From contig NZ_JADDXR010000002.1 in assembly GCF_015330125.1 (NCBI RefSeq), positions 434,001 through 498,000 on the forward strand: a DNA stretch of 64,000 nt, read 5' to 3'. The stretch comes from Zobellia nedashkovskayae. Lineage in GTDB: Bacteria > Bacteroidota > Bacteroidia > Flavobacteriales > Flavobacteriaceae. Within the stretch, counting starts at the first letter, position 1. Each line of letters begins with the position of its first letter. Positions 1-8,984 of the stretch are shown piece after piece. Position numbers and translations under genes: made by a program. The notes below the pieces were generated by a model. The model worked only from the letters and a program-made list of their open reading frames with translations, searched no databases and was not told where the DNA came from.

Positions 1-3
1 AAA

Positions 4-31
4 TTGGTAAACCAATCAACTGGTTTAGTGG
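4..31. promoter_or_regulatory. GntR-type operator before the PL17 gene
   Basis: A perfect 12-bp palindrome TTGGTAAACCAA lies at 4-15, followed by a degenerate half (TGGTTTAG) at 21-28. The same palindrome occurs before both susC genes, and a variant before the second gntR gene, so it is probably the binding site of the FadR-type regulators in this locus. The promoter itself would lie left of the window and cannot be judged. The distance to the PL17 start (336 nt) is close to the operator-to-start distance of both susC genes (343 and 332 nt). Confidence 0.65.
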
Positions 32-124
32 ATTAATATGTAGGCAGCCATTGCACCTTATGGCATACATTAGATAAATACAACAGAAAAAATATTTAAA
101 GATAGCAGAGCCATTAACATGCAC

Positions 125-204
125 TTGGTCGTCGATGAGCCAATTTTGAAAAACAGGAATAAAACCCTGAGCCTTCAAAAAAAACAGAGATGATCGGCGA
201 CCAA
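125..204 (+). promoter_or_regulatory. Structured leader hairpin of the PL17 mRNA
   Basis: Three nested helices are visible. TTGGTCGTCGAT (125-136) pairs with ATCGGCGACCAA (193-204) with one G-U pair. Inside it TTTTGAA (144-150) pairs with TTCAAAA (174-180), and CAGG (154-157) pairs with CCTG (166-169). No U-run follows, so it is not a simple terminator. It may control leader stability or translation of the lyase. No known RNA family was recognised. Confidence 0.4.
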
Positions 205-339
205 AATTATCGTGTTGAAAAATAATAAAAATGGTCTCTATTTTACCGGTGATTCAGATTACAATTTAAATGCCTATTCTACTTTCAACGTAATAGTTAC
301 TACTATTAATTTAGGCTTACTACTTAACTCAATATCAAT

Positions 340-2586
340 ATGATCAAACATATACGTGTATTACAAATTTTTATCTGCGTCTTTTTAATCTCCTTCAGCG
401 GACATTCACAAGACCACCCAAGCCTAATTTTAACCAAAGAAGGTGTGCAGAAAATAAGAGCGGAATTAGGCAATGCTCCTCTTTTTGATGCTACTTTGGA
501 AAAAGTGAAAGCCGAGGTAGATGCCGAAATTGCATTGGGAATCGACACCCCAATACCTAAAGATTTTTCTGGCGGATATACACACTCACGTCACAAGCTT
601 AATTTTCAGACGCTTCAAAAAGCAGGGGTATTATATCAGATTTTAGACGATGAAAAATATGCCTTATATATTAAGGACATGTTATTTCAATATGAAAGCA
701 TGTATAAAGATTTGCCTGTACACCCACAAACGCGCTCATACGCTAGAGGCAAATTATTCTGGCAATGCCTTAATGATTCTAATTGGTTGGTTTACGTAAG
801 TCAGGCTTATGATTGTGTATATGACTACCTATCTAAAAAAGAACGCAAGCAACTTGAAAAAAATCTTTTCAGACCTTTTGCAGATTTCATATCCATAGAA
901 AACCCTCAATTCTACAATCGCGTTCACAACCATAGTACATGGGGTAATGCTGCCGTAGGTATGATCGGGTTGGTAATGAACGACGATGAATTAATCCAAA
1001 GAGCATTATACGGAATAGAAGACGACGGATTACCTGTTGGAGCAAAAGATAACGATGGTGGTTTTATTAAAACAGAAGGACAAGAAGTTGGTTTTCTTGC
1101 CAATGTAGATGAACCATTTTCTCCTGATGGATATTATACCGAAGGACCTTACTACCAAAGATATGCTATGTATCCTTTCTTAATTTTTGCCGAGGCGTTG
1201 CACAATGTGAAGCCTGAGCAAAAGATTTTTGAACATAAGGATAGTGTGTTGCTAAAATCCGTAAATGTACTTATAAATCTTTCTGATGCTGATGGAGATT
1301 TTTTCCCTCTGAACGATTCTCAGAAAGGAATGTCCTATAAATCTCCAGACGTAGTCACCGCTCTTGATATTGCGTATCATTATGGAGGCCATAATCCACA
1401 ATTATTAAGTATTGCCGAAGACCAAGGCCGAGTTTTATTGGATGATTCAGGACTAGCCGTAGCCATAGGCATTAGAGATGGCAAGGCTGAACCTTTTCAG
1501 AAAAAATCAATAAACCTAACCGACGGTACCAATGGCGACGAAGGTGGTGTAGGTATACTTAGGTATGGTAATGAAGATATGAGCTTGGTTTTCAAATATG
1601 CCGCACAGGGTTTAAGCCACGGGCATTATGATAAGCTATCATTTTCGCTTTACGAAAAAGGTACAGAGATATTACAAGATTACGGACTTGCTCGTTTTGT
1701 AAACATCGAACAAAAAGGTGGTGGCAATTATTTAAAAGAAAATAAGACCTGGGCAAAACAAACTATAGCCCACAATACACTTGTACAAAATGAAACTTCT
1801 CATTTTGGCGGAAAATATGAAGTAGGTAGCAAATACCATTCAGAACTCTACTTTTTTGACACTTCCAATCCAGAAGTCCAAGTAGTAAGTGCTAAAGAGA
1901 AAAATGCATATCCTGGCACAGAAATGCAACGAACCATGGCCCTCATAAAAACCGACGGTTTTGAAAAACCTTTTTTATTGGATATTTTAAAAGTGGTTTC
2001 TACTACTAAAAACCAATATGACCTTCCCTTCTACTTTAAAGGCCAGGTTATGAAAACTAATTTTGATTTCTCTACACCCAAAAGTTTAGAGACATTGGGT
2101 TCTGAACATGGCTATCAACATCTTTGGTCAGAAGGTACAGGGCAACCTAAAGAAGATAATTCCAAGTTAAGTTGGTTAGAAAACGGGCATTTTTATACAT
2201 TAACCACTACTAGCTTAAAAAATGAAGAGCTACAATTTGTGCGCATTGGCGCTAACGATCCGGAATTTAATTTAAGAAGAGATGCCGGTCTTGTTATTCG
2301 CAGAAAAAATACACAAAACACAACATTCGTTTCGGTCGTGGAATCACATGGAAATTACAGTCCGGTTTCTGAATTCTCGGTAAACTCGAATAGTGCAATT
2401 TCCAAAATAGAACTTATAGAAGATACTAAAGAGTATACAGCGGTAGTAATTGAAACAAAGGCTAATGGCGACCAGATGATGCTGGTACTATCTAACGAAG
2501 ACAAAACAGCCGACAAGGAACACGTTTTAAAAATAAAAAATAAGGAGTACCGTTGGACGGGTCCTTATGATTTTATTAAAATTTAA
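340..2586 (+). CDS. PL17 oligoalginate lyase
   Basis: Exolytic alginate lyase of polysaccharide lyase family 17 that releases unsaturated monouronate from oligoalginates, probably in the periplasm. The 748 residues start with a signal peptide ending near SGHSQ (about residue 24), then an alpha/alpha-toroid domain and a C-terminal beta-sandwich of the heparinase II/III type. Visible family motifs are N197-H198 in NHSTWGN, a Tyr cluster in YYTEGPYYQRY (265-275) and H427/H429 in GLSHGHYDK; Asn, His and Tyr are the PL17 catalytic residues. It resembles the AlyA3 type of marine flavobacteria. It is preceded by a GntR-type operator and a 336-nt leader, and is convergent with kdgF. Substrate preference (poly-M or mixed) cannot be read from sequence alone. 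Confidence 0.93.
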   Translation: MIKHIRVLQIFICVFLISFSGHSQDHPSLILTKEGVQKIRAELGNAPLFDATLEKVKAEVDAEIALGIDTPIPKDFSGGYTHSRHKLNFQTLQKAGVLYQILDDEKYALYIKDMLFQYESMYKDLPVHPQTRSYARGKLFWQCLNDSNWLVYVSQAYDCVYDYLSKKERKQLEKNLFRPFADFISIENPQFYNRVHNHSTWGNAAVGMIGLVMNDDELIQRALYGIEDDGLPVGAKDNDGGFIKTEGQEVGFLANVDEPFSPDGYYTEGPYYQRYAMYPFLIFAEALHNVKPEQKIFEHKDSVLLKSVNVLINLSDADGDFFPLNDSQKGMSYKSPDVVTALDIAYHYGGHNPQLLSIAEDQGRVLLDDSGLAVAIGIRDGKAEPFQKKSINLTDGTNGDEGGVGILRYGNEDMSLVFKYAAQGLSHGHYDKLSFSLYEKGTEILQDYGLARFVNIEQKGGGNYLKENKTWAKQTIAHNTLVQNETSHFGGKYEVGSKYHSELYFFDTSNPEVQVVSAKEKNAYPGTEMQRTMALIKTDGFEKPFLLDILKVVSTTKNQYDLPFYFKGQVMKTNFDFSTPKSLETLGSEHGYQHLWSEGTGQPKEDNSKLSWLENGHFYTLTTTSLKNEELQFVRIGANDPEFNLRRDAGLVIRRKNTQNTTFVSVVESHGNYSPVSEFSVNSNSAISKIELIEDTKEYTAVVIETKANGDQMMLVLSNEDKTADKEHVLKIKNKEYRWTGPYDFIKI

Positions 2587-2613
2587 TAAGGGATAATTTA
2601 TTGTTTTCAATTA

Positions 2614-2675
2614 ATTCTATAATTTGATTTTTAAGTCTTTTTTTCATTAAGACTATGAGAACCAAATTATAGAAT
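2614..2675. terminator. Bidirectional terminator between PL17 and kdgF
   Basis: A perfect 13-bp stem, arms 2614-2626 (ATTCTATAATTTG) and 2663-2675, encloses a smaller hairpin AGTCTT/AAGACT (2634-2639 and 2649-2654). It sits between two convergent genes and is followed by T-rich DNA, which fits shared termination. The stem is AT-rich, so strength is uncertain. Confidence 0.6.
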
Positions 2676-2773
2676 TTTATTAGTTACTTCTCTAAGTATT
2701 ATATACCAAAGCAATATAATTGAGAGAACTATTCTTAATCTCCCGTTATAAGCTAAGAAAAGTTATTTTACAC

Positions 2774-3148
2774 TTATTTTTTATCTCCAAAATAAGATGG
2801 TCCTTCACCAGTTAAGAAATCTTCTCTTACTGGGCTAAATGTATCAATTAGCTCTCCTTCTTCTAAGCAAACTGCACTATGCAATAAGTTAGGCTCAATA
2901 TACACACCATCTCCTGCTTCAACAATTTGTTTTACTCCGTCAATTTCAAATTCAAATTTACCTGAAACACAGTAGGTAGCTTGTGTGTGAAAATGTTGAT
3001 GTGGAGCACCTAATGCACCGTTGTCAAATTTCACTCTTACCATCATGATTTGATTATCGTAACCTAAGAATTTTCTTGATACTCCTCCACCAAGCACTTC
3101 CCATTCCATGTCTTTTGTGGTGATGTACTTTTCACTAAATCGTTTCAT
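2774..3148 (-). CDS. kdgF: KdgF-like cupin (unsaturated uronate to DEH)
   Basis: Small cytoplasmic cupin of 124 residues. KdgF enzymes open the unsaturated monouronate released by exolytic lyases to 4-deoxy-L-erythro-5-hexoseulose uronate (DEH). The metal-binding cupin motif is H50-x-H52-x-H54-x-Q56 followed by YCVSGKFEF, with the second cupin histidine at H90 in PNLLHSA. No signal peptide is seen. It stands alone on the minus strand, convergent with the PL17 gene whose product it would process, and no GntR-type operator is visible upstream. The family call is firm; the precise reaction rests on the alginate context. Confidence 0.88.
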   Translation of the reverse strand: MKRFSEKYITTKDMEWEVLGGGVSRKFLGYDNQIMMVRVKFDNGALGAPHQHFHTQATYCVSGKFEFEIDGVKQIVEAGDGVYIEPNLLHSAVCLEEGELIDTFSPVREDFLTGEGPSYFGDKK

Positions 3149-4030
3149 TTTTTGTTTTTAGTTTATAAAAATAATTACCTAAGCAATATAATTTATTTCA
3201 AATAATTAGCGAGCTAAAAATTAGAAAATTTACGATTTTAATGCATATGTTTTGTTATTTTTTTAGGTTGACAGCCAACGGTTTATCTATTTATCTACAA
3301 TTAGTAAAGTAGAGCGTATTAGACACGTAAAAGGCTGAAATAAAACTATCCGTATTATACTCTATTTTTCGCCTAAAATCCACATCTGGAAAACCATAGA
3401 TGAAGATGCCCAGAGACGAATTGTACACCATAATGACAAAGTCATTTTTATAGATTTAGAGATTAAAAATATGCAATTAGTCCAGTGCAAGAGTACCAAC
3501 CAATTTAAAAAAAGATGCTTTTAAAATGACAACTTAAGAGATAATAAAACAAAAACAAGGCGATTATCCTTATATACCATTACAGGAAACACTTAAGGTT
3601 ACTCGCAAAAATAAAGGTGTTTTTAGACCTATCAGCAAAGATTTTATAGCTAAATAATAAATTTTGGTTTCAAGTTAAATAGCCTTGCGGATTACCCTAT
3701 TTCTTTTAAAGATATCAACAAAATCATTTCTTTTTCGCTAGTAAAAGAAGATGTAATAAGAATTATTTTAACAATTCATTCACAACCGACTAAGCACATC
3801 AAAAGTTGCTGATGCTAGTCCATTCGGCACAGAATAAAACAGAAAAAATTGCTAATAAAGCAACCTGCTTAACTTCTAACGAGACCAATATGTCACAGGG
3901 CCAGCGTGGTTATTGGCCTCAAAATTACTATGTCCTGAGCCTTGCCACACTACAATTATCATTTTAGTAAATAGATACTCTATAAAATATTAGATGCGCA
4001 AAATTCAACATCAATTTTGTAAATATTATT
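3149..4030. other. Gene-poor spacer with possible decayed coding remnants
   Basis: No intact gene is seen between kdgF and the susC1 promoter. Two overlapping plus-strand open stretches in different frames, about 3331-3525 (containing KVIFIDLEIKNMQL) and 3539-3658 (containing GDYPYIPLQETLKV), have protein-like composition but no convincing start. They could be pieces of a frameshifted gene. No family was recognised, and no insertion-sequence ends or tRNA were found. Confidence 0.3.
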
Positions 4031-4052
4031 TTTTTTTAACAAAGTATTAAGT

Positions 4053-4095
4053 TATATTTGGTAAACCAATTTGGTAAACCAGTATGGATAACCAA
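4053..4095 (+). promoter_or_regulatory. susC1 promoter with triple GntR-type operator
   Basis: A Bacteroidetes -7 element TATATTTG (4053-4060) overlaps the first of three 12-bp operator copies: TTGGTAAACCAA (4058-4069), TTGGTAAACCAG (4071-4082) and ATGGATAACCAA (4084-4095). The copies start exactly 13 bp apart. Overlap with the -7 box and the predicted start of transcription suggests repression by the FadR-type regulators encoded at 13.6 or 24.1 kb. The motif ACAAAGTATTAAGTTA (4039-4054) immediately upstream is repeated at susC2. Confidence 0.75.
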
Positions 4096-4164
4096 TTAAA
4101 AACGAGAATTACTAGCTAATATTAATTAAAGAGATATTTAATGAAAATATAAAGTACCTAATAA

Positions 4165-4305
4165 AAAAAAAGGACGGGCGCACACCCATCCTTTTTTAAC
4201 TAAAATTACTTCATTCTGAAGGGAAGTAACACAACGAACACGTACATTTTACTATACACGCTCATTACAAAAATACAAAATTCAGAGACGTTAATGAGTT
4301 ACGTG
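4165..4305 (+). promoter_or_regulatory. Structured 5' leader of susC1
   Basis: The leader holds three hairpins. The first (4166-4197) is terminator-like: GGACGGG pairs with CCCATCC (one A-C mismatch), extended by an A-run and a U-run. The second is TTACTTC (4206-4212) with GAAGTAA (4223-4229), which competes with CTTCA/TGAAG inside it. The third is CACG-CTCATTA (4257-4267) with TAATGAG and CGTG (4292-4305). Equivalent elements occur in the same order before susC2. A terminator-like hairpin between promoter and gene could act as an attenuator; this is inferred, not shown. Confidence 0.5.
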
Positions 4306-4400
4306 CTATAGTAAGTTGATGATTAAATGGAATTCTCGCACAGTTTCATTCAGGGGTCGGGCTTAAACCGATGAACATTACTAACTTAACTTTAACACAA

Positions 4401-7400
4401 ATGAATTTTAAAAACAAACTAACGCTTATAGCTATATTGTTTTTCAATATAGCTCTATTTGCCCAAGACAACTACTCGCTGTCAGGTACGGTTTCCGATG
4501 TGGACAACGTTCCAATACCAGGAGTTAACGTCATCATCGCAAATACTACTACAGGTACTTCCACAGATTTTGACGGATTATATCAAATAAACGTTTCAGA
4601 AGGTGATGTACTTCAATTTTCTTACATCGGTTATGTAACTCAGACAATAGCAATTACTGGTCAAACAGAATTAGCAATTACCATGACGGAAGATGCTAGC
4701 CAATTAGACGAAGTTGTCGTAGTAGGTTATGGTACTCAGAAAAAATCTACATTAACCGGTTCCATATCCAAAGTAACCAATGAAAGCTTAGATCAAATAG
4801 CTGTTTCAAGGGTAGATGATGCTCTTGTTGGTCAAGTTTCCGGTGTTAATATTCAAGCAACCAACGCGGAAGCTGGTGGTGCTCCTACTATTACAATTAG
4901 AGGTATTGGATCTGTAACCGCTGATTCAGGACCTGCTTTGGTAGTTGATGGAATAATCGTGAGTTCAGATTTCCTTGGAAACCTTGATATGAACGATGTG
5001 GAGTCTTTTGAAATATTAAAAGATGCTGCTTCTGCTGCCATTTACGGTAGTGAAGGTTCTAACGGTGTAATTTTAATTACTACTAAGAGTGGTAAGGCCG
5101 GAAAAACAAAATTCAGCTACCAAACGTACTCAGGTTATAAAAGCGCCCATAAAAGTGATGACTATAGCAAGAGTGTTTCAGATTGGGCTAATAAGGAGTT
5201 AGCTGCAACAGGTACACTTTCTAATGAAACACAATACGCGCAACTTTTAGTTAACACTACTGGTGTTGACAGAGATTGGCAAGATGTTTTCTTTGATGGA
5301 GGAACAGTAACAAGTCATTCCCTATCTGCAAGAGGTGGTACGGAAGACACTAAATTTAGTGCATCATTAAGATACCTTAGTGATGAAGGAGTTGTAATAA
5401 CAGATGACTATAAGTTATATACTGCTAGTTTAAAAGTTAATTCTAAAATAGGAGATAAATTAAAATTTGGTCTTAGTGCTACGCCGTCTTATACTAAACA
5501 GAGACGTCTGCCTACATCAATACACAATCCTATTCGTCAATCACCTTGGTTACCTATTTATCATACTGAAGAGTCACTTCAGTTTATTGATCGTAGTTCT
5601 TATCCAGATGTTGGTGTTGGTGATTATTTCTATGAAAACCATTTATTAAACTTAGATATTAATGGTGATGGAAGCACAAGTAGACCTCGTACTTCAGGTG
5701 ACTCAAACCCGTACGCACAATATGTTGAGAGAGAACATTACGAGTATAACACCAAGTTATTCGGTTCAACATATTTAAGTTATGAAATTGCAGATGGCCT
5801 TACCGCTAGAACATCATTAGGTGTAACTCTTGAACAAAGAAAGAGAACTAGATATGACGGTACTTTATATCACGCGAGTGGTAATAGTAATGCTTCATAT
5901 TACTTAGCTAATAGATTTAGAAGTAGATTAATTTCGGATAACACCTTAAACTATACGAAAACTTTTAATGATAAGCATGACCTAAATTTACTTCTAGGTA
6001 TGACTGCACAAAGAAGAGTTTCTGAAGAAAGTATTACTACTGGTAGTGGGTTTTCTAATGATTTGTTGAAAAACTTTCAAGGTGCTACGCTAGTTGATAT
6101 TCCTACTGAAACCAATACGGAATTAAAGAAATTAGGATATTTTGCTAGAGTAAATTACGCATACGACGGGAAATATTTATTTAATGCTTCCTTTAGACGA
6201 GATGGAAGTTCTGTTTTTGGTATAGACTCCAAGTGGGGTAATTTTCCTGCAGTTTCTGCGGGTTGGAATGTGTCCAAAGAAAACTTCTTAGCGAACAGTG
6301 ATGCGATAAGCAACTTAAAATTCAGAATTAGTTACGGTCTTACCGGTGCTGAGAATTTTAATGTTGGGGACGATGTTGTAAATGCATGGCCTTATTTAGC
6401 CTTGTTACAAAATTCAAACGCAGTTGATAATGGAAATGTTAATGCAGGTGTTTCGCCGCGTAACATTGCTAATGCATTATTACAATGGGAAGCTTCTGAA
6501 GAATTTTCCGTTGGATTGGATTACGCACTTTTTTCCAATAGAATTTCAGGTTCCTTAGACTACTATCAAAGAACTAGTGATGAACTACTATTAAATAACC
6601 CTGTATCCTATCTTACCGGATTTAACAATGGTATAGTAAACTTAGGAAAAGTCCAAAACACTGGATGGGAACTAGAGCTTAGAACTAAAAATATTATTGG
6701 TGAAAAATTCTCTTGGAACTCAACTTTTATTGCTTCTACCAACAAAAATGAGTTACTCAGTTTTGGAGATTCTAATAACGCTTTAATTGAAGATGATTAT
6801 GGTAGAAATTCACAATGGATTAACCGAATAGGAGAACCTATATCTTCTTTCTGGGGTTATGTAGTAGATGAAGAAGCTTTTGATGAGACTTCTTTTAGAA
6901 CAACTTATGTTGATAGTCCTTGGAACAGAATTAATGGTCAATCTGATGATACTATCGTAAAAGATTTAAATGGTGATGGTTTAATTACAGATGAGGACAA
7001 AACTATTTTAGGAGATCCTTATCCAGATATGGTATATAGTTTTACTAATGAATTTAAATTAGGAGATTTTGATTTCTCTTTCATGGTTCAAGGAAGTGTA
7101 GGTGGCCAGGTAAATAATATTGGTGACCAATATTTCTATAACTGGTTTGGTAACAGAACCCGTAGTGGTGGTGAAACGGAAGCGGTTACCAATGGTCTAG
7201 TACCACATGAATCGTTCATTCAAGAAAAAGTATTGACCAGCGAAGTTATTGCAAGTTCGGATTACTTTTCACTAAGAAACGTAAATGTTGGTTATAATTT
7301 TCCTGATGATGTTACTACAAAATTAGGCTTAGAAGGCTTAAGACTTTACGCAACAGCGCAGAATCTACTTTATTTAACTGCAGACGATTATCACGGTTTT

Positions 7401-7505
7401 AACCCTGAGCATGTAGATGGTAGCAATCCTAGAGCATATGGCTCGCAAAGAGCGGGTACGCCAATATTTAAGACGGTTACTTTTGGTCTAAATCTTGACT
7501 TTTAA
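4401..7505 (+). CDS. SusC-like TonB-dependent outer-membrane transporter (first)
   Basis: TonB-dependent receptor of the SusC/RagA type, 1034 residues from the ATG at 4401, for import of alginate oligomers across the outer membrane. That start is chosen over an in-frame ATG 30 nt earlier because MNFKNKLTLIA matches the start of the second SusC (MNFKSQLTLIA). Order: signal peptide ending in LFAQ, carboxypeptidase-like regulatory domain (about 22-100), plug domain after VVVGYGTQKKS, then a 22-strand barrel ending in FGLNLDF. Its susD partner begins 16 nt downstream. Expression is probably set by the operator array at 4058-4095 and the structured leader. Substrate is inferred from the surrounding lyases. 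Confidence 0.92.
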   Translation: MNFKNKLTLIAILFFNIALFAQDNYSLSGTVSDVDNVPIPGVNVIIANTTTGTSTDFDGLYQINVSEGDVLQFSYIGYVTQTIAITGQTELAITMTEDASQLDEVVVVGYGTQKKSTLTGSISKVTNESLDQIAVSRVDDALVGQVSGVNIQATNAEAGGAPTITIRGIGSVTADSGPALVVDGIIVSSDFLGNLDMNDVESFEILKDAASAAIYGSEGSNGVILITTKSGKAGKTKFSYQTYSGYKSAHKSDDYSKSVSDWANKELAATGTLSNETQYAQLLVNTTGVDRDWQDVFFDGGTVTSHSLSARGGTEDTKFSASLRYLSDEGVVITDDYKLYTASLKVNSKIGDKLKFGLSATPSYTKQRRLPTSIHNPIRQSPWLPIYHTEESLQFIDRSSYPDVGVGDYFYENHLLNLDINGDGSTSRPRTSGDSNPYAQYVEREHYEYNTKLFGSTYLSYEIADGLTARTSLGVTLEQRKRTRYDGTLYHASGNSNASYYLANRFRSRLISDNTLNYTKTFNDKHDLNLLLGMTAQRRVSEESITTGSGFSNDLLKNFQGATLVDIPTETNTELKKLGYFARVNYAYDGKYLFNASFRRDGSSVFGIDSKWGNFPAVSAGWNVSKENFLANSDAISNLKFRISYGLTGAENFNVGDDVVNAWPYLALLQNSNAVDNGNVNAGVSPRNIANALLQWEASEEFSVGLDYALFSNRISGSLDYYQRTSDELLLNNPVSYLTGFNNGIVNLGKVQNTGWELELRTKNIIGEKFSWNSTFIASTNKNELLSFGDSNNALIEDDYGRNSQWINRIGEPISSFWGYVVDEEAFDETSFRTTYVDSPWNRINGQSDDTIVKDLNGDGLITDEDKTILGDPYPDMVYSFTNEFKLGDFDFSFMVQGSVGGQVNNIGDQYFYNWFGNRTRSGGETEAVTNGLVPHESFIQEKVLTSEVIASSDYFSLRNVNVGYNFPDDVTTKLGLEGLRLYATAQNLLYLTADDYHGFNPEHVDGSNPRAYGSQRAGTPIFKTVTFGLNLDF

Positions 7506-7521
7506 TCTAAAAAAACAAAAA

Positions 7522-8967
7522 ATGAAACCTATAAAATATTTAATTTTTGCCTTAACAGTGTCCGTTTTTGTTTCTTGTGATACTGAGGAATATTTAAACC
7601 CATTACCAGACACGGCGGTCGCAGTAGATGCTTTTTTTCAAACCGATTCAGATGTATTAGCTGGGGTAACAGGCATCTATGACGCCCTGCAAGGTGTAAA
7701 CGAAAACACAACATCAAACATTGGTGACGCGAACAGAGGCGTTCAATTTGAACATCTTTTAACTGAGCATAGAACAGATAACACTAGAAATGCGACACTA
7801 GAGGGATCTAAAGCTGATTTTCACAGATATACCGTTAACGCCAACAATGTAGAATCTGAAGATTATTATGCTTCTATGTATGAAGTTATTTTCAGAGCTA
7901 ATAATATCTTAAATTTTATTGATATTGCAGATGAAGCTAATCAAGCAAAGTATACTGCTGAAGCCAAATTCTTAAGAGCTTACGCCTACTTTAAATTGGT
8001 TCGTATGTTTGGTGATGTACCTCTAGTAACTTCCGTGGTAGGTCCTACAGAGAATGAAGCTCTTTTTATTAGAACACCTGAAGCTCAGGTTTACACACAA
8101 ATTGTAGCCGACTTGCAAGAAGCTGTTACTGTTTTAGATAACTCTTCTAAATCAAGAGCTTCAAAAGCAGCTGCACAAGGTATTTTGGCTAAGGTATATT
8201 TAACACAGCCAAACCCTAATTATACAGGTGCTCAGCAAATGTGTGAAGCCATTGTTAATACTGGGAGCTTTAGTTTACAAAGCAATTATTCGGATGTTTT
8301 TTATTCTGAATTAAATGATGAAATCATTTTTGCTATTCAATACGTAACTGGTAATAGCCTTGAAAGTCAAAGTTTTTCTTCTGAATTTACTTCCGGAGGT
8401 AGACGTCAAGGACAAGAAGATGGTCAAAATATCGTGAACGATAACCTTATCGCTGCTTTTGAATTGGCAGGAGGTGATAGAACGGCTGTTTCATATTTTA
8501 CATTTTCTGATGCAACTGAGGTAACAAAGTTCTTACCTGAAGGGTCTGATGTTACTGCTACTCCCCCAACTTACGGTGGAAGCTCACGTGATGCTGGTAA
8601 CGATTATATTGCTTTACGTTATGCAGACGTACTTCTTATGCATGCCGAAGCTATTATGGCGGGAGGAGCATCAACTAACAATGCTGCTGCCTTAACTTCC
8701 TTTCAAAAAGTAAGAGACAGAGCAGGTTTAACAGATGCAGTTAGCAGTATTACTAAAGAGGACCTATTACTTGAAAGAAGGGTAGAATTGGCTTTTGAAA
8801 ACCAAAGATGGTTTGATTTATTACGATTTGGCGTTGCCGATGCGGTTTTGACTGCTCATGCTAACGAACTAGGTTATGTATTTGATGCTAGAAAATTATT
8901 ACTACCTATTCCGGCAAGAGAAATAAACTTAAGCGGAGGTCTTTTGACTCAAAATCCAGGATATTAA
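7522..8967 (+). CDS. SusD-like glycan-binding lipoprotein (first)
   Basis: SusD/RagB-family surface lipoprotein, 481 residues, that caps SusC and binds oligosaccharide at the outer membrane. The ATG at 7522 is chosen because it gives a clean lipoprotein signal (VSVFVSC-D), whereas the longer frame needs a TTG inside susC1. The N-terminal TPR region contains the usual AKFLRAYAYFKLVRMFGDVPL segment (helical, about 160-180), and the C-terminus has the typical ERRVELAFENQRWFDLLRFG region and ends in LTQNPGY. It pairs with the adjacent SusC1 and is probably specific for alginate oligomers. Confidence 0.92.
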   Translation: MKPIKYLIFALTVSVFVSCDTEEYLNPLPDTAVAVDAFFQTDSDVLAGVTGIYDALQGVNENTTSNIGDANRGVQFEHLLTEHRTDNTRNATLEGSKADFHRYTVNANNVESEDYYASMYEVIFRANNILNFIDIADEANQAKYTAEAKFLRAYAYFKLVRMFGDVPLVTSVVGPTENEALFIRTPEAQVYTQIVADLQEAVTVLDNSSKSRASKAAAQGILAKVYLTQPNPNYTGAQQMCEAIVNTGSFSLQSNYSDVFYSELNDEIIFAIQYVTGNSLESQSFSSEFTSGGRRQGQEDGQNIVNDNLIAAFELAGGDRTAVSYFTFSDATEVTKFLPEGSDVTATPPTYGGSSRDAGNDYIALRYADVLLMHAEAIMAGGASTNNAAALTSFQKVRDRAGLTDAVSSITKEDLLLERRVELAFENQRWFDLLRFGVADAVLTAHANELGYVFDARKLLLPIPAREINLSGGLLTQNPGY

Positions 8968-8984
8968 CATATAAATATTTAACA

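Noticed and set aside
4371..4400. Upstream ATG of susC1 as the start
   Set aside because: It adds ten residues before the signal peptide, and the paralogue aligns only from the ATG at 4401.
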